A stretch of 64,000 nucleotides of DNA. Source: Hymenobacter siberiensis. Lineage in GTDB: Bacteria > Bacteroidota > Bacteroidia > Cytophagales > Hymenobacteraceae. The first letter of the stretch is position 1. Each line of letters begins with the position of its first letter. Shown one piece after another: positions 26,574 through 34,178 of this stretch. The stretch is from assembly GCF_018967865.2 (NCBI RefSeq), contig NZ_JAHLZY020000001.1, positions 1,054,001 through 1,118,000 on the forward strand. The letters run 5' to 3'. Below the pieces are notes generated by a model. The model did no database searches. It saw only the letters and a program-made list of their open reading frames with translations, and was not told the origin of the DNA. The position numbers were made by a program, and so were the translations under genes.

Positions 26574-28460
26574 ATGCGCATTCTCCACGTTCTTTCGGCT
26601 GAGTTTTTTGCGGGCTCCGTGGCCTATGCCGTGCAACTGGCCGAAGCCCACCGCGCCCAGGGCCACCAGGTATGGGTAGTGGCCGATGCCGATAAGCTGC
26701 CCACCGGGGCCACCCTGGTGTGGGCCGGCATCAGCAACCGCAGCTACCGGCAGCGGCTGCGCAACGCCCGCATCATCCGCCAGCTTGTCAAAAAAGAACG
26801 GATAGATGTAGTGCACTGCCACTCGCGGGCAGCCAGCTGGGTGAGCTATTTCGCCCTGCGCGGCCTGGCGGTGCCGCTGGTGAGCACCGTGCACGGCCGC
26901 CAGCACCTGCACACTTCCACGTCGCTGCTCGATGTGTACGGCGACAAAGTCATTGCCATTTGTGCCAATCTGCGCGAGCACCTCATCACGGAAGTGAAGA
27001 TGGACGCCGCCAAAATCGAGGCCATTCCCAACGGGGTTTCCTTCGCTCTGCTCAGTGCAGCGTCAAGCGCAAAGAATGAAGAATTGGGGAGTGGTGAGGG
27101 TAATTCCTCATTCCCCATTCCTCCTGCTTCATTGAGGGTATCATTCATCGGGCGCTTCAATGGGGGCAAGGGCGAGCGGGCGGCGGCCCTGCTGGTGCAG
27201 GTGTTCCCGACCTTGCTGCGCGAGTTTCCGGCGTTGCGGGTGGCCCTCATCGGCGGCGAGCTGCAACACTTGCCGGCAGCGGGTAAAACGGCCCTGGCGC
27301 AGCTACAGGCCGATTTTGGTGAGCGCATTGAGGTGGTGGGCTTTAGTGATGACGTGCCCGGCTGGCTGGCCCGCACCACGCTGGTCGTTGGGGCGGGGCG
27401 GGTGGCAATTGAGGCGTTGGGCGCAGGCCGGCCCGTGCTGGCGCTGGGCGAAGCCAGCTACGAGGGCCTCGTTACGGAAGCGACTTTTGCCCCGGCGGCA
27501 GCGTCCAACTTCGGCGATATTGCGGCCCGGCTAAGCGCCTCAGAAGTCGATTTTGCCGCTCTGCTGGCCGATGCGCAAGGGTTTTTGCGGCAGCCGCAGG
27601 CGGTGCCGGCCGCGCTCCGGCAGCAGGTACAAGCACACTATAGCCTGGCCACCATCGCGGCGCGGGTACTGGAGGTGTACCAGGCCGCCCGAATGCAGAA
27701 AGCCGTTCCTGGCTTCATTCCGGTGCTGATGTACCACAAAATCCCCGATGCGCCGCTGGCCACCAAGCACCAGATTTACGTCACAAAGGATAATTTTGAA
27801 AAGCACCTGGCTTATTTCAAAAAGCAAAATCTAACGCCCATAACGTTTGCCGATTATCTGAAATATGCGAACGGTGAACGGTCGTTGGCTGATTTTCCGG
27901 CGCGCCCCATCATCCTCACGTTCGACGACGGCTACACCGATAACTACACCAACCTGCTGCCCCTGATGCAGCACTACGGCTACCGGGGCGTGCTGTATTT
28001 GTTGGGCGATGCCGACGTGCGCCACAATCAATGGGACCTGGCCGCTGACCCCACCGAGCCCCGCTCCGACATCATGGACCTGACCCAAAAACGGGCTTTC
28101 GTGGCTGCCGGCTGGGAAATCGGCGCGCACACCATGTCGCACCCGCGCCTCACCACGTTGCCGCTGCACGAAGCCGCCGCCGAAATCCAGCGCAGCAAAG
28201 CCGCGCTGGAAGCCGCCTTGCAAACCGAAATAGTGACCTTCGCCTACCCCTACGGCGACCTGAGCGAAGCCGTGAAAGCCACCGTGCGCGAAGCCGGTTT
28301 CGCCTTCGGCATAGCCACCGACACCGGCGGCCTCACTATTGAGGCCGACCGCATGCACGTGTTCCGGGTGAACATGTTTCCGAACGAATCCACCAGCAGC
28401 CTGTTCAAAAAAACCTCACCCTGGTACCGCAAATACTACCGCTGGAAGCGCGGAAAGTAA
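26574..28460 (+). CDS. Glycosyltransferase (GT4-like) fused to polysaccharide deacetylase
   Basis: A 628-residue two-domain protein. Residues 1 to about 370 form a GT-B glycosyltransferase: MRILHVLSAEFFAGSVAYAV, with VVHCHSRAAS, STVHGRQHLH, IPNGV and SFIGRFNGGKGE as strand-loop signatures. From about residue 385 it is a NodB-type carbohydrate esterase 4 domain with VLMYHKIP, TFDDGYTDN (metal and catalytic Asp), HTMSHPRL (metal His) and FAYPYGD. It may both build and de-N-acetylate a surface glycan. Residues around 163-190 (AKNEELGSGEGNSSFPIPP) are encoded by an in-frame copy of intergenic repeat family B. Start 26574 is chosen because it opens the Rossmann strand and follows a TACCTTTG box. 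Confidence 0.88.
   Translation: MRILHVLSAEFFAGSVAYAVQLAEAHRAQGHQVWVVADADKLPTGATLVWAGISNRSYRQRLRNARIIRQLVKKERIDVVHCHSRAASWVSYFALRGLAVPLVSTVHGRQHLHTSTSLLDVYGDKVIAICANLREHLITEVKMDAAKIEAIPNGVSFALLSAASSAKNEELGSGEGNSSFPIPPASLRVSFIGRFNGGKGERAAALLVQVFPTLLREFPALRVALIGGELQHLPAAGKTALAQLQADFGERIEVVGFSDDVPGWLARTTLVVGAGRVAIEALGAGRPVLALGEASYEGLVTEATFAPAAASNFGDIAARLSASEVDFAALLADAQGFLRQPQAVPAALRQQVQAHYSLATIAARVLEVYQAARMQKAVPGFIPVLMYHKIPDAPLATKHQIYVTKDNFEKHLAYFKKQNLTPITFADYLKYANGERSLADFPARPIILTFDDGYTDNYTNLLPLMQHYGYRGVLYLLGDADVRHNQWDLAADPTEPRSDIMDLTQKRAFVAAGWEIGAHTMSHPRLTTLPLHEAAAEIQRSKAALEAALQTEIVTFAYPYGDLSEAVKATVREAGFAFGIATDTGGLTIEADRMHVFRVNMFPNESTSSLFKKTSPWYRKYYRWKRGK
27075..27133. repeat. Family B repeat inserted in frame within a coding gene
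   Basis: It starts AATGAAGAATTGGGGA and ends CTGCTTCATT, with internal TCATTCCCCATTCC, so it resembles the repeat in pbpC. It sits between codons for SAASSA and LRVSFIGRF of the glycosyltransferase domain and keeps the frame open. Confidence 0.75.
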
Positions 28461-28486
28461 GTCCTCCGCCGGTGAAACAGCCGATT

Positions 28487-28753
28487 TTACGAAATCAATT
28501 CGGCCAGCACCCGCTGCCCTTCTTCTTCGCTCACGCCCTCAATCTCCATCTTTTTGAATGGGGCGGTGTGCCCGCTCAGCAGCAGCACGCGGCTTTTGGG
28601 TACGGCAAAAACGGTGGCCAGAAAAGCCAGCAGCACGGCATTGGCCTGGCCTTCTTGGGGCGGCGCTTTCAGGCGCACGGTCAGGGTGCCGTCGGCGGCG
28701 CGCAGCAGCTGGTTTTGGCGGGCATTGGGCTTGGCCCGCAGGTGCAGAATCAT
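28487..28753 (-). CDS. DUF167 / YggU family protein
   Basis: An 88-residue protein of the small conserved YggU family. The core signatures are present: LRAKPNARQNQ at the start, VRLKAPPQEGQANAVLLAFLA in the middle and KSRVLLLSGHTAPFKKMEIEG near the end. The structure family is an alpha/beta fold of unknown function, found in bacteria and eukaryotes. Start MILHLRAKP at 28753; the longer upstream frame reads through intergenic repeat and is not used. Confidence 0.9.
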   Translation of the reverse strand: MILHLRAKPNARQNQLLRAADGTLTVRLKAPPQEGQANAVLLAFLATVFAVPKSRVLLLSGHTAPFKKMEIEGVSEEEGQRVLAELIS

Positions 28754-28783
28754 GCTTTTATTTAGTGTTGGTGGCAATAAGCA

Positions 28784-28872
28784 GGTAGTCAGTAATAAGT
28801 AGTCAGATTTCATCTGTCTAAAAATTAGTCTATTAATTTCTATCTGACTACCGATTACTGATGACTGACTAC
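28784..28872. repeat. GTAGTCAGTAATAAGTAGTCAG-type inverted repeat (family E)
   Basis: The left part GTAGTCAGTAATAAGTAGTC and the right part GACTACCGATTACTGATGAC pair to form a long AT-rich hairpin. A single related arm, CCGATTACTTATGACTGACT, occurs at 29599 on the other side of the nth-like pseudogene. Confidence 0.85.
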
Positions 28873-28873
28873 T

Positions 28874-28917
28874 TAAAGAACATCATGCTGAGCGAAGTCG
28901 AAGCATGATGTTCTTTA
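28874..28917. repeat. AAAGAACATCATGCTGAGCG hairpin (family A variant)
   Basis: Arms AAAGAACATCATGCT and its complement AGCATGATGTTCTTT surround GAGCGAAGTCGA. It abuts the family E repeat and overlaps the 3' end of the endonuclease III pseudogene. Confidence 0.88.
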
Positions 28918-29602
28918 AGTATCCGGCAGCCTTGCCGCCAAGCCGCGCCTGCCCAAACGGGCACTGGTCGAGCACCACGCAGCGCCCGCAGGCCGGCAAT
29001 GAGAAGTAGCAGTACTTCTGGCCGTGGAACATGAGCGCCTCGTCGTGGTCGCACACCTACTGGGCATCCCAGGCGGGCGGGAGCAGGGCCTCGAGCAGCT
29101 TGTGGGCCGGCCCTTCGCCCACCTTCGGTCCGATGAGGCCCAGGCGCTGGGCCACGCGGTGGTGGTGGCTATCCACGGGCATAGCCGGAATGCGCAGCGT
29201 GCTGAACAGGAGCGTAGCGGCGCTGATTTTTGGCCCCACGCCGCTGATGCTTTCCAGCTAGGCGCGGGCTTCGGGAATGGGCATTTTGGCCAGGAAATCC
29301 ACGGCGCACGGCACATCGGTGCCGCAGCGCTCGCTGATTTCTCGCAGCACGGTCTGAATGCGCGGGGCCTTTTGCTCGGGCCAGGTGCAGGCCCGAATGG
29401 CGTGCTGCACGGCCTCGGTGGGCGCGTCGCGCACGGCCTCCCAGGTGGGAAACGTGGCCCGCAATTCCTGGTAGGCCCGGTGCGAATCGGCGTTTTTGGT
29501 GCGGTGCGAGAGCAGGGCACTCACCAGCTCGCTCAACGGGTCTTTGGTGCTGAAAAATGGAAAAGGAGCCCCGTACTCGGCGCACAGCCGCGCGTGTACC
29601 GA
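28883..29602 (-). pseudogene. Endonuclease III-like DNA glycosylase with two in-frame amber codons
   Basis: Base-excision-repair glycosylase of the HhH-GPD family. One frame runs from about 29602 to 28883: ELVSALLSHRTKNADSHRAY, then helix-hairpin-helix SISGVGPKISAATL with the following catalytic-site VDSHHHRVAQRLGL, and the iron-sulfur motif C-x6-C-x2-C-x5-C (CYFSLPACGRCVVLDQCPFG). TAG codons interrupt it at 29260-29258 (before LESISGVG) and 29059-29057 (before VCDHDEAL). No ATG start remains: the frame meets a stop in the family E repeat arm at 29603. The 3' end runs into the repeat at 28874-28917. In HhH-GPD enzymes the catalytic Lys sits before the GVGPK turn; here the motif otherwise looks recent, so decay is young. 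Confidence 0.85.
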
Positions 29603-29649
29603 TTACTTATGACTGACTACTTAAACGCAGAATGCTCCGAATGACAATC

Positions 29650-30630
29650 TCACCGCGTCGAGTTATAAAGCGCAATGGCTTGGCGCTGGTTATTAGACTG
29701 CTTGCTTTGCAGCACGATGGGCACGATGAGCACCGGAATAGCCGCGTAAACCAGCGGCGAAATGCCGGCTTGGCCATCGCCGGGGCGGAGCGACTGAAAC
29801 AGCCCGGCCACCAGCAGCCCGCCGCCCACCACGTAGCTGCCCAGCGTGAGGCGCTGGTAGCGGCGCGAATCCAGCAGCAGCTCCTGCGACCCGGCATTGT
29901 CGCGGGTGGCCAGCATCAGGTTGTTGTTGGTTAGGTTTTGAATAGGGCCATTGTCTTTGGAAAAGTATTCGGTTTTCACGGTGCGGTAGCCGCCGTAGGG
30001 GTATCCGCCAAACCCGCCGTAGCCCATGCCATAGCCACCGTAGCCATAGCCCGGGTAGCCCCCAAACCCGCCCGGCCCCGAGCTGTACTGCGAAGAGGTG
30101 ATGGAGTACAGGCTGATGCGCCCGGTTTTCTCGCGGCGCAGCGTGGTTTCCCGCGAGGAGTTGGGCAGCGTGGTGCGCACGTAATGGCCGGTTTCATCCT
30201 CGTAAAACCCGATTTCCGCCAGCTCAAACTTCTGCCGCCCATCCAGCAGCAGATAGGAGCGGCCGAAAAGCGGATTCTTCGTTTCCACGTCATTGGCTGA
30301 GTATATCATCCCGTTTTTCAGGCCCACCTGGAAGCGGGGCGCGCGGGTATTATTGCCCGGCAGCTGGCCGGCCGCCGTGGGGGCGTACACGGGAGCCGGC
30401 GCGGCCATGGGGCCGGGCAGCGGCGCCGTTACCGCAGTGCGGCGCGAAGAGTCGGGCGGGGCCATGGGTACGGCTTCCAGCTGGCGCGGGGACGGGGCCG
30501 GACGGGGCCGCACGGGCGTGGGCATGGCCGGCGGCGCACCCAGCTGGCGGGGGCCATCGTCCTGGGCCTGCGCCGCGCGCCCACCCAGCAAAACCAGCAG
30601 CAGGGCCGGATATAAAACGGGAATTTTCAT
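29650..30630 (-). CDS. Secreted protein with Gly/Tyr-rich segment, function unknown
   Basis: A 326-residue protein with a signal peptide (MKIPVLYPALLLVLLGG to AQAQ), a Pro-rich region (residues 20-95), a compact domain beginning FQVGLKNGMIYSANDVETK, a striking GGYPGYGYGGYGMGYGGF-type segment (about 185-220) and a C-terminal part with two hydrophobic stretches (SYVVGGGLLVAGLF and LVYAAIPVLIVPIVL). The last two could anchor it in a membrane. No known family recognised. The start at 30630 is preferred because it opens the signal peptide. The downstream neighbour is the nth-like pseudogene. Confidence 0.75.
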   Translation of the reverse strand: MKIPVLYPALLLVLLGGRAAQAQDDGPRQLGAPPAMPTPVRPRPAPSPRQLEAVPMAPPDSSRRTAVTAPLPGPMAAPAPVYAPTAAGQLPGNNTRAPRFQVGLKNGMIYSANDVETKNPLFGRSYLLLDGRQKFELAEIGFYEDETGHYVRTTLPNSSRETTLRREKTGRISLYSITSSQYSSGPGGFGGYPGYGYGGYGMGYGGFGGYPYGGYRTVKTEYFSKDNGPIQNLTNNNLMLATRDNAGSQELLLDSRRYQRLTLGSYVVGGGLLVAGLFQSLRPGDGQAGISPLVYAAIPVLIVPIVLQSKQSNNQRQAIALYNSTR

Positions 30631-30823
30631 ACGGAAGGACAGCAATTAGGACCAACAGGCCGAACAAGGTACCCATGTCCCGCCAATAATACCGAACCAC
30701 GCGCCGCCGCGCCGCAATCGGGCCAGCTAACCGCGAAAATCCAACGTTGGGAAACGCCTGTAAATTCCGCACTTTTATCGTGAAGCGCAGGTGAACCCGC
30801 AAGCGTGCCGGCCCCGTCCGGCG

Positions 30824-31234
30824 CTACTTTAGCAGCTTCTCCAGCAGGCTCAGACTGTCCGACAGGTCGTTGCCGGTTTCAAAATCCAGCGGCTTCAGAA
30901 TATAGCCGCTCACGCCCAGGGTAGTGGCGTCGGCGCGGTCCTCCTCCATGCTGGAAGTGGTGGTGATGAACACCGGAATATGGTGGAATTCGGGGTTGCC
31001 GCGCAGCTCGGTCAGAAATTCGATGCCGTTCATGCGGGGCATGTTCAGGTCGAGCAGAATGACTTCGGGCAGGGGGCGCAGCGCCTCCGCGCCGTTGCGG
31101 CCTAGGAGCAGGTCCAGAGCCTCCTCGCCGTTGAAGGCGGTGTGCAGCTGGTGCGGCACGTTGAATCTGGCGAAGGATTTTTCCGCCGTCATCGTATCAA
31201 AAATATCGTCCTCAACTAGTAAAACAGAGCGCAT
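30824..31234 (-). CDS. Single-domain response regulator (Rcp1/CheY-like)
   Basis: A 136-residue receiver domain without an output domain. It has the acidic pair VEDDIFD, the phospho-acceptor Asp in VILLDLNMPRMNG, the switch Thr/Ser in FITTTSS and the conserved Lys in YILKPLD. It resembles the receivers that pair with phytochrome-like kinases. It lies downstream of the histidine kinase gene at 31354-32856 on the same strand, separated by about 120 bases with a palindrome, and is very likely its partner. The start at 31234 opens the first beta-strand, MRSVLLVEDD. Confidence 0.92.
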   Translation of the reverse strand: MRSVLLVEDDIFDTMTAEKSFARFNVPHQLHTAFNGEEALDLLLGRNGAEALRPLPEVILLDLNMPRMNGIEFLTELRGNPEFHHIPVFITTTSSMEEDRADATTLGVSGYILKPLDFETGNDLSDSLSLLEKLLK

Positions 31235-31273
31235 GTATAGGGTAATGAGTAGTGGGTAGCTATAAGCTCGCCC

Positions 31274-31324
31274 GTCATTTTTATCCGTCATCCTGAGCTT
31301 GCGAAGGATGACGGATAAAAATGA
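31274..31324. repeat. GTCATTTTTATCCGTCATCC hairpin (family A variant)
   Basis: Near-perfect hairpin from GTCATTTTTATCCGTC to its complement GACGGATAAAAATGAC, loop CTTGCG. It lies between the kinase and regulator genes and would be in their transcript. Confidence 0.9.
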
Positions 31325-31353
31325 CGGTTCTGCTCGCCGTTATTCAAATTGCC

Positions 31354-32856
31354 TTATTTCGGCCACGTAAAGATAAAACCAGCCCCCTGCCCCACAGCCG
31401 ATTCGACGCGAATAGTGCCCTGCTGCTCGTTAATAATTTTTTGCACGATGCTCAGCCCGATGCCCGTGCTTTCGGCCGTGTGGCGGTCGCGCAGGGTTTG
31501 AAAGAGCAGGAAAATCTTCTGGTGGTATTCCGGGGCGATGCCCGGGCCGTCGTCCTGCACCCGGAACTCATAGCACCGGCCAATGTCCTGGCATGTCACT
31601 TCCAGCTGGCCGGCCCCGCGCTGGTGGTATTTCACAGCGTTCGAGAGCAGGTTGGTGAAGACTTGTTGCAGGCTCAGCCGGTCGGTTTCGAAGGTAGGCA
31701 TATCTGGACCGATGCGCAGCGTGAAATCGGGCGGCACCACCAAGTCGGCCACGGCGGTCAGAAGCTGCTGCACGTTCACGGCCTCGCGCGACTGCGCGGT
31801 GCGGCCCACGCGGGCGTAGGCCAGCAGCCCGTTTATCAGGTCTTCGAGGCGCGCCAGGCGGCCCTTCATCTGGTCGAGGTAGGTGCGGAGCTGGGGCGAG
31901 AGCTCGGCGGCCAGCTCGTCCTCAATCCACTTCACGATGGTGGTCACGCCGCGCAACGGCGCTTTCAGGTCGTGCGAAGCCACGTAGGCAAACTGGTCGA
32001 GCTCGCGGTTGCGCTTTTCCAGGGCGCTGAAGCTGCCTTCCAGCGTCTGGGTCATGTGGTTGAGCGACGCGGCCAGGCCACCGAGGTTGTCCTCGGCATC
32101 ATCCGTGATTTTAACCGTGTAGTCGCCTTGTACCACCTGCTCGGCCAGCTTCCGAATCTGGGCAATGCGGCGGCTCACCTGCGCGTTCACTTCGGCCAGC
32201 TCGCTTTGCAGGCGGCGGTTGTCTTCCAGCTCCTTCACCACCTTTATCACCAGCCACACCACAATCAGCACGGCCAGCACCGCCGAAACCAGCACCACGA
32301 TGGGCGTGGCTTTTTCAAAAACATCCTGCAACGCACTGCGCTGGGCCAGCAGGGCCAGCTCGCTGGTTTTGATGCGGGCGTACAGCAGCCGCACCTGCCG
32401 CAGGGTCTGGCGGTCGGTGTCGAGCAGCGTTTGCATGGCCGACTGGCTCATGGCTTTTTTTATCTCCGTGAGGGGCCGCAGAATGCGGAATTCCTGCTCC
32501 ACCAGGCCGCGTAGCGAATCGAGGCGGGCGCGCTGGTCGGGGTTGTCCACCGTCAGGGCCTGCACGCGTTCCAGGGCGGCGGGCAGCTGGCCGGTGGCCA
32601 TGCTGTAGGGCCGCAGGTACACCGTGTCGCCGGTGAGCAGGTAGCCGCGCGTGCCTGCCTGGGCATCTTTGAGCACCGCCGTAATGGTTTCGGCCTCCTG
32701 CAGCACCTGGTAGGTGTGCTCCACGTTTCGGGTTTGCACGCTCAGGCCCCGGATGCTCCAGAACGAAGCCGCTGCCGTGAGCAGCAGCACGCCCACGGCC
32801 AGGGCAAAGCCCACAATAATTTTGGTGTTCGATTTGGTGTTCGATTTGATGTTCAT
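31354..32856 (-). CDS. CHASE3-type sensor histidine kinase
   Basis: A 500-residue membrane kinase. Transmembrane segment 1 is at about residues 13-33 (IIVGFALAVGVLLL) and segment 2 at about 185-206 (PIVVLVSAVLAVLIV). Between them is a CHASE3-like extracytoplasmic four-helix sensor (AGTRGYLLTGD is typical). A HAMP-like linker and a coiled coil follow. The HisKA His is in YVASHDLKAPLRG, and the HATPase domain has NLLSNAVKYH, DDGPGIAP and TGIGLSIVQKI. Its SHDLKAPLRG style is that of phytochrome-like kinases. The receiver gene downstream is its probable partner. The cue is unknown. Confidence 0.93.
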   Translation of the reverse strand: MNIKSNTKSNTKIIVGFALAVGVLLLTAAASFWSIRGLSVQTRNVEHTYQVLQEAETITAVLKDAQAGTRGYLLTGDTVYLRPYSMATGQLPAALERVQALTVDNPDQRARLDSLRGLVEQEFRILRPLTEIKKAMSQSAMQTLLDTDRQTLRQVRLLYARIKTSELALLAQRSALQDVFEKATPIVVLVSAVLAVLIVVWLVIKVVKELEDNRRLQSELAEVNAQVSRRIAQIRKLAEQVVQGDYTVKITDDAEDNLGGLAASLNHMTQTLEGSFSALEKRNRELDQFAYVASHDLKAPLRGVTTIVKWIEDELAAELSPQLRTYLDQMKGRLARLEDLINGLLAYARVGRTAQSREAVNVQQLLTAVADLVVPPDFTLRIGPDMPTFETDRLSLQQVFTNLLSNAVKYHQRGAGQLEVTCQDIGRCYEFRVQDDGPGIAPEYHQKIFLLFQTLRDRHTAESTGIGLSIVQKIINEQQGTIRVESAVGQGAGFIFTWPK

Positions 32857-32903
32857 CGGCAGCGAAGGTAGTGGCCGGCCCTACGCGACTCACCGCCGCC
32901 GGG

Positions 32904-32934
32904 TTGGCTCCGGCCGCTGGCCCGGTATCTTTGC
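32904..32934 (+). promoter_or_regulatory. Bacteroidota promoter: TTG, 19 bases, TATCTTTGC
   Basis: The -33 TTG (32904-32906), exactly 19 bases, then the -7 box TATCTTTG (32926-32933) match the Bacteroidota consensus. The box ends only four bases before ATG 32938, so the mRNA would be leaderless or nearly so. Confidence 0.75.
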
Positions 32935-32937
32935 CCC

Positions 32938-33765
32938 ATGTCTTTTGCTCCCCTCGACCGCCTCAGCAGCCCCCAGAACCCCCGCATTAAGCAGCTCCTG
33001 AAGCTCCAGCAGAAATCGGCCGAGCGCCGTGCCCTTGGCCTCACCCTGGTCGAGGGCCTGCGCGAGCTCACCATTGCCGTGGAGGCCGGCGTGCCGGTAG
33101 CCACCATTTATTCCTGTCCCGAGCTGGCCGGCGAAAACGGTATGGCTGAGTTACAAAGTCTGTTTTCCGGCAAAAAAGACGCGCCCGAGTGGTTTGAAGT
33201 CACGCGCCCCGTCTTCGAGAAAGTGGCCTACCGTGAAGGCTCCGATGGCCTGCTGGCCGTGCTCCGCACCCCCGCCCGCACCTTGGCCGACCTCCGCCTG
33301 CCCGCCAACCCGCTGCTCCTCGTGCTCGAAGCCGTGGAAAAGCCCGGCAACCTCGGCGCTATCCTCCGCACCGCCGACGCCGCCCCCGTCGATGCCGTGC
33401 TCATCGGCGATGCGCGCACCGACCTCTACAATCCCAATACCATCCGGTCCAGCATCGGCTGTGTGTTCTCGGTGCCCGTCATTGCCGCGCCGATGGCTGA
33501 AATCACGGCCTTCCTGCGTGAAAAGCACATTCGTAGCTACGCTGCCGCCCTCACGCCCACGGCCCATTCCTATCTCGACTGCGACTTCCGTCAGCCCACG
33601 GCCCTCGTGCTCGGCACCGAAGCCGACGGCCTCACGCCGGCCGCCCTCGCCGCCTGCGACGAAACCATCATCATCCCCATGATGGGCCGCATCGACTCGC
33701 TCAACGTGAGTGTGGCCGGGGCCGTGCTGGCGTTTGAGGCCGTGCGCCAACGCACGGCTAGTTAG
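32938..33765 (+). CDS. TrmH family (SpoU) RNA methyltransferase
   Basis: A 275-residue SPOUT-class RNA 2'-O-methyltransferase. The N-terminal substrate-binding domain starts SPQNPRIKQLLKL. The C-terminal knot has the three SpoU motifs: EKPGNLGAILRTADA (motif 1), ALVLGTEADGL (motif 2) and IIIPMMGRIDSLNVSVAGAVLAFE (motif 3, seen as IPMMGRIDSLNVSVA). The target is a tRNA or rRNA ribose; which one cannot be told. Transcribed from its own well-formed promoter. The 3' end overlaps by four bases the convergent coiled-coil gene. Confidence 0.93.
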   Translation: MSFAPLDRLSSPQNPRIKQLLKLQQKSAERRALGLTLVEGLRELTIAVEAGVPVATIYSCPELAGENGMAELQSLFSGKKDAPEWFEVTRPVFEKVAYREGSDGLLAVLRTPARTLADLRLPANPLLLVLEAVEKPGNLGAILRTADAAPVDAVLIGDARTDLYNPNTIRSSIGCVFSVPVIAAPMAEITAFLREKHIRSYAAALTPTAHSYLDCDFRQPTALVLGTEADGLTPAALAACDETIIIPMMGRIDSLNVSVAGAVLAFEAVRQRTAS

Positions 33766-34097
33766 GCGGCGTCGGGATTCTCCAGCTTGGTCACGCGGGT
33801 ATCCAGTTGCTTAATTTGCTGGTCGGAACTGTTGTAACGGTCATTGCCCCGGTTCATCGCATCCAAAATGGCGTTGGTCATGCTATTAAATGTTTGCGCA
33901 AGGTTATCCAAACCGGTTTGGAGGTCCTGGAGCAAGCCGACAACGTCCCCGCGCAAGCCGCCAACTTCTTCGCGCAAGCCGCCAATCTGTTCTCCCATTT
34001 CCCGGCGTAGGGCTGCAATGTCCTCACGCATGGCGTGTTGCTCAATCAGAATCTCGGCTACTACTTCTGGTAAATCGCGCTCATCTCGGGGTTCCAT
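33762..34097 (-). CDS. Coiled-coil protein, function unknown
   Basis: A 111-residue acidic protein, all helical by appearance. Central heptad-like repeats IGGLREEVGGLRGDVVGLL point to a coiled coil. No signal peptide or membrane segment. The tail overlaps the end of the methyltransferase gene on the opposite strand by four bases. No family recognised. Small predicted proteins of this style often carry a label such as DUF or hypothetical; the coding call rests on the good start, the amphipathic repeats and lack of overlap with other genes. Confidence 0.65.
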   Translation of the reverse strand: MEPRDERDLPEVVAEILIEQHAMREDIAALRREMGEQIGGLREEVGGLRGDVVGLLQDLQTGLDNLAQTFNSMTNAILDAMNRGNDRYNSSDQQIKQLDTRVTKLENPDAA

Positions 34098-34178
34098 AAA
34101 ATCGGGTTGGGAAACGGTAAGACTTGGAATAAGATAAGGCGAAACCGAACTTCGCCCACTTGCAAATAGCTGCCGTAA

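Noticed and set aside
29057..29260. In-frame TAG codons as pyrrolysine or reassigned amber
   Set aside because: TAG serves as a normal stop for several intact genes in the window, and the gene has also lost its start.
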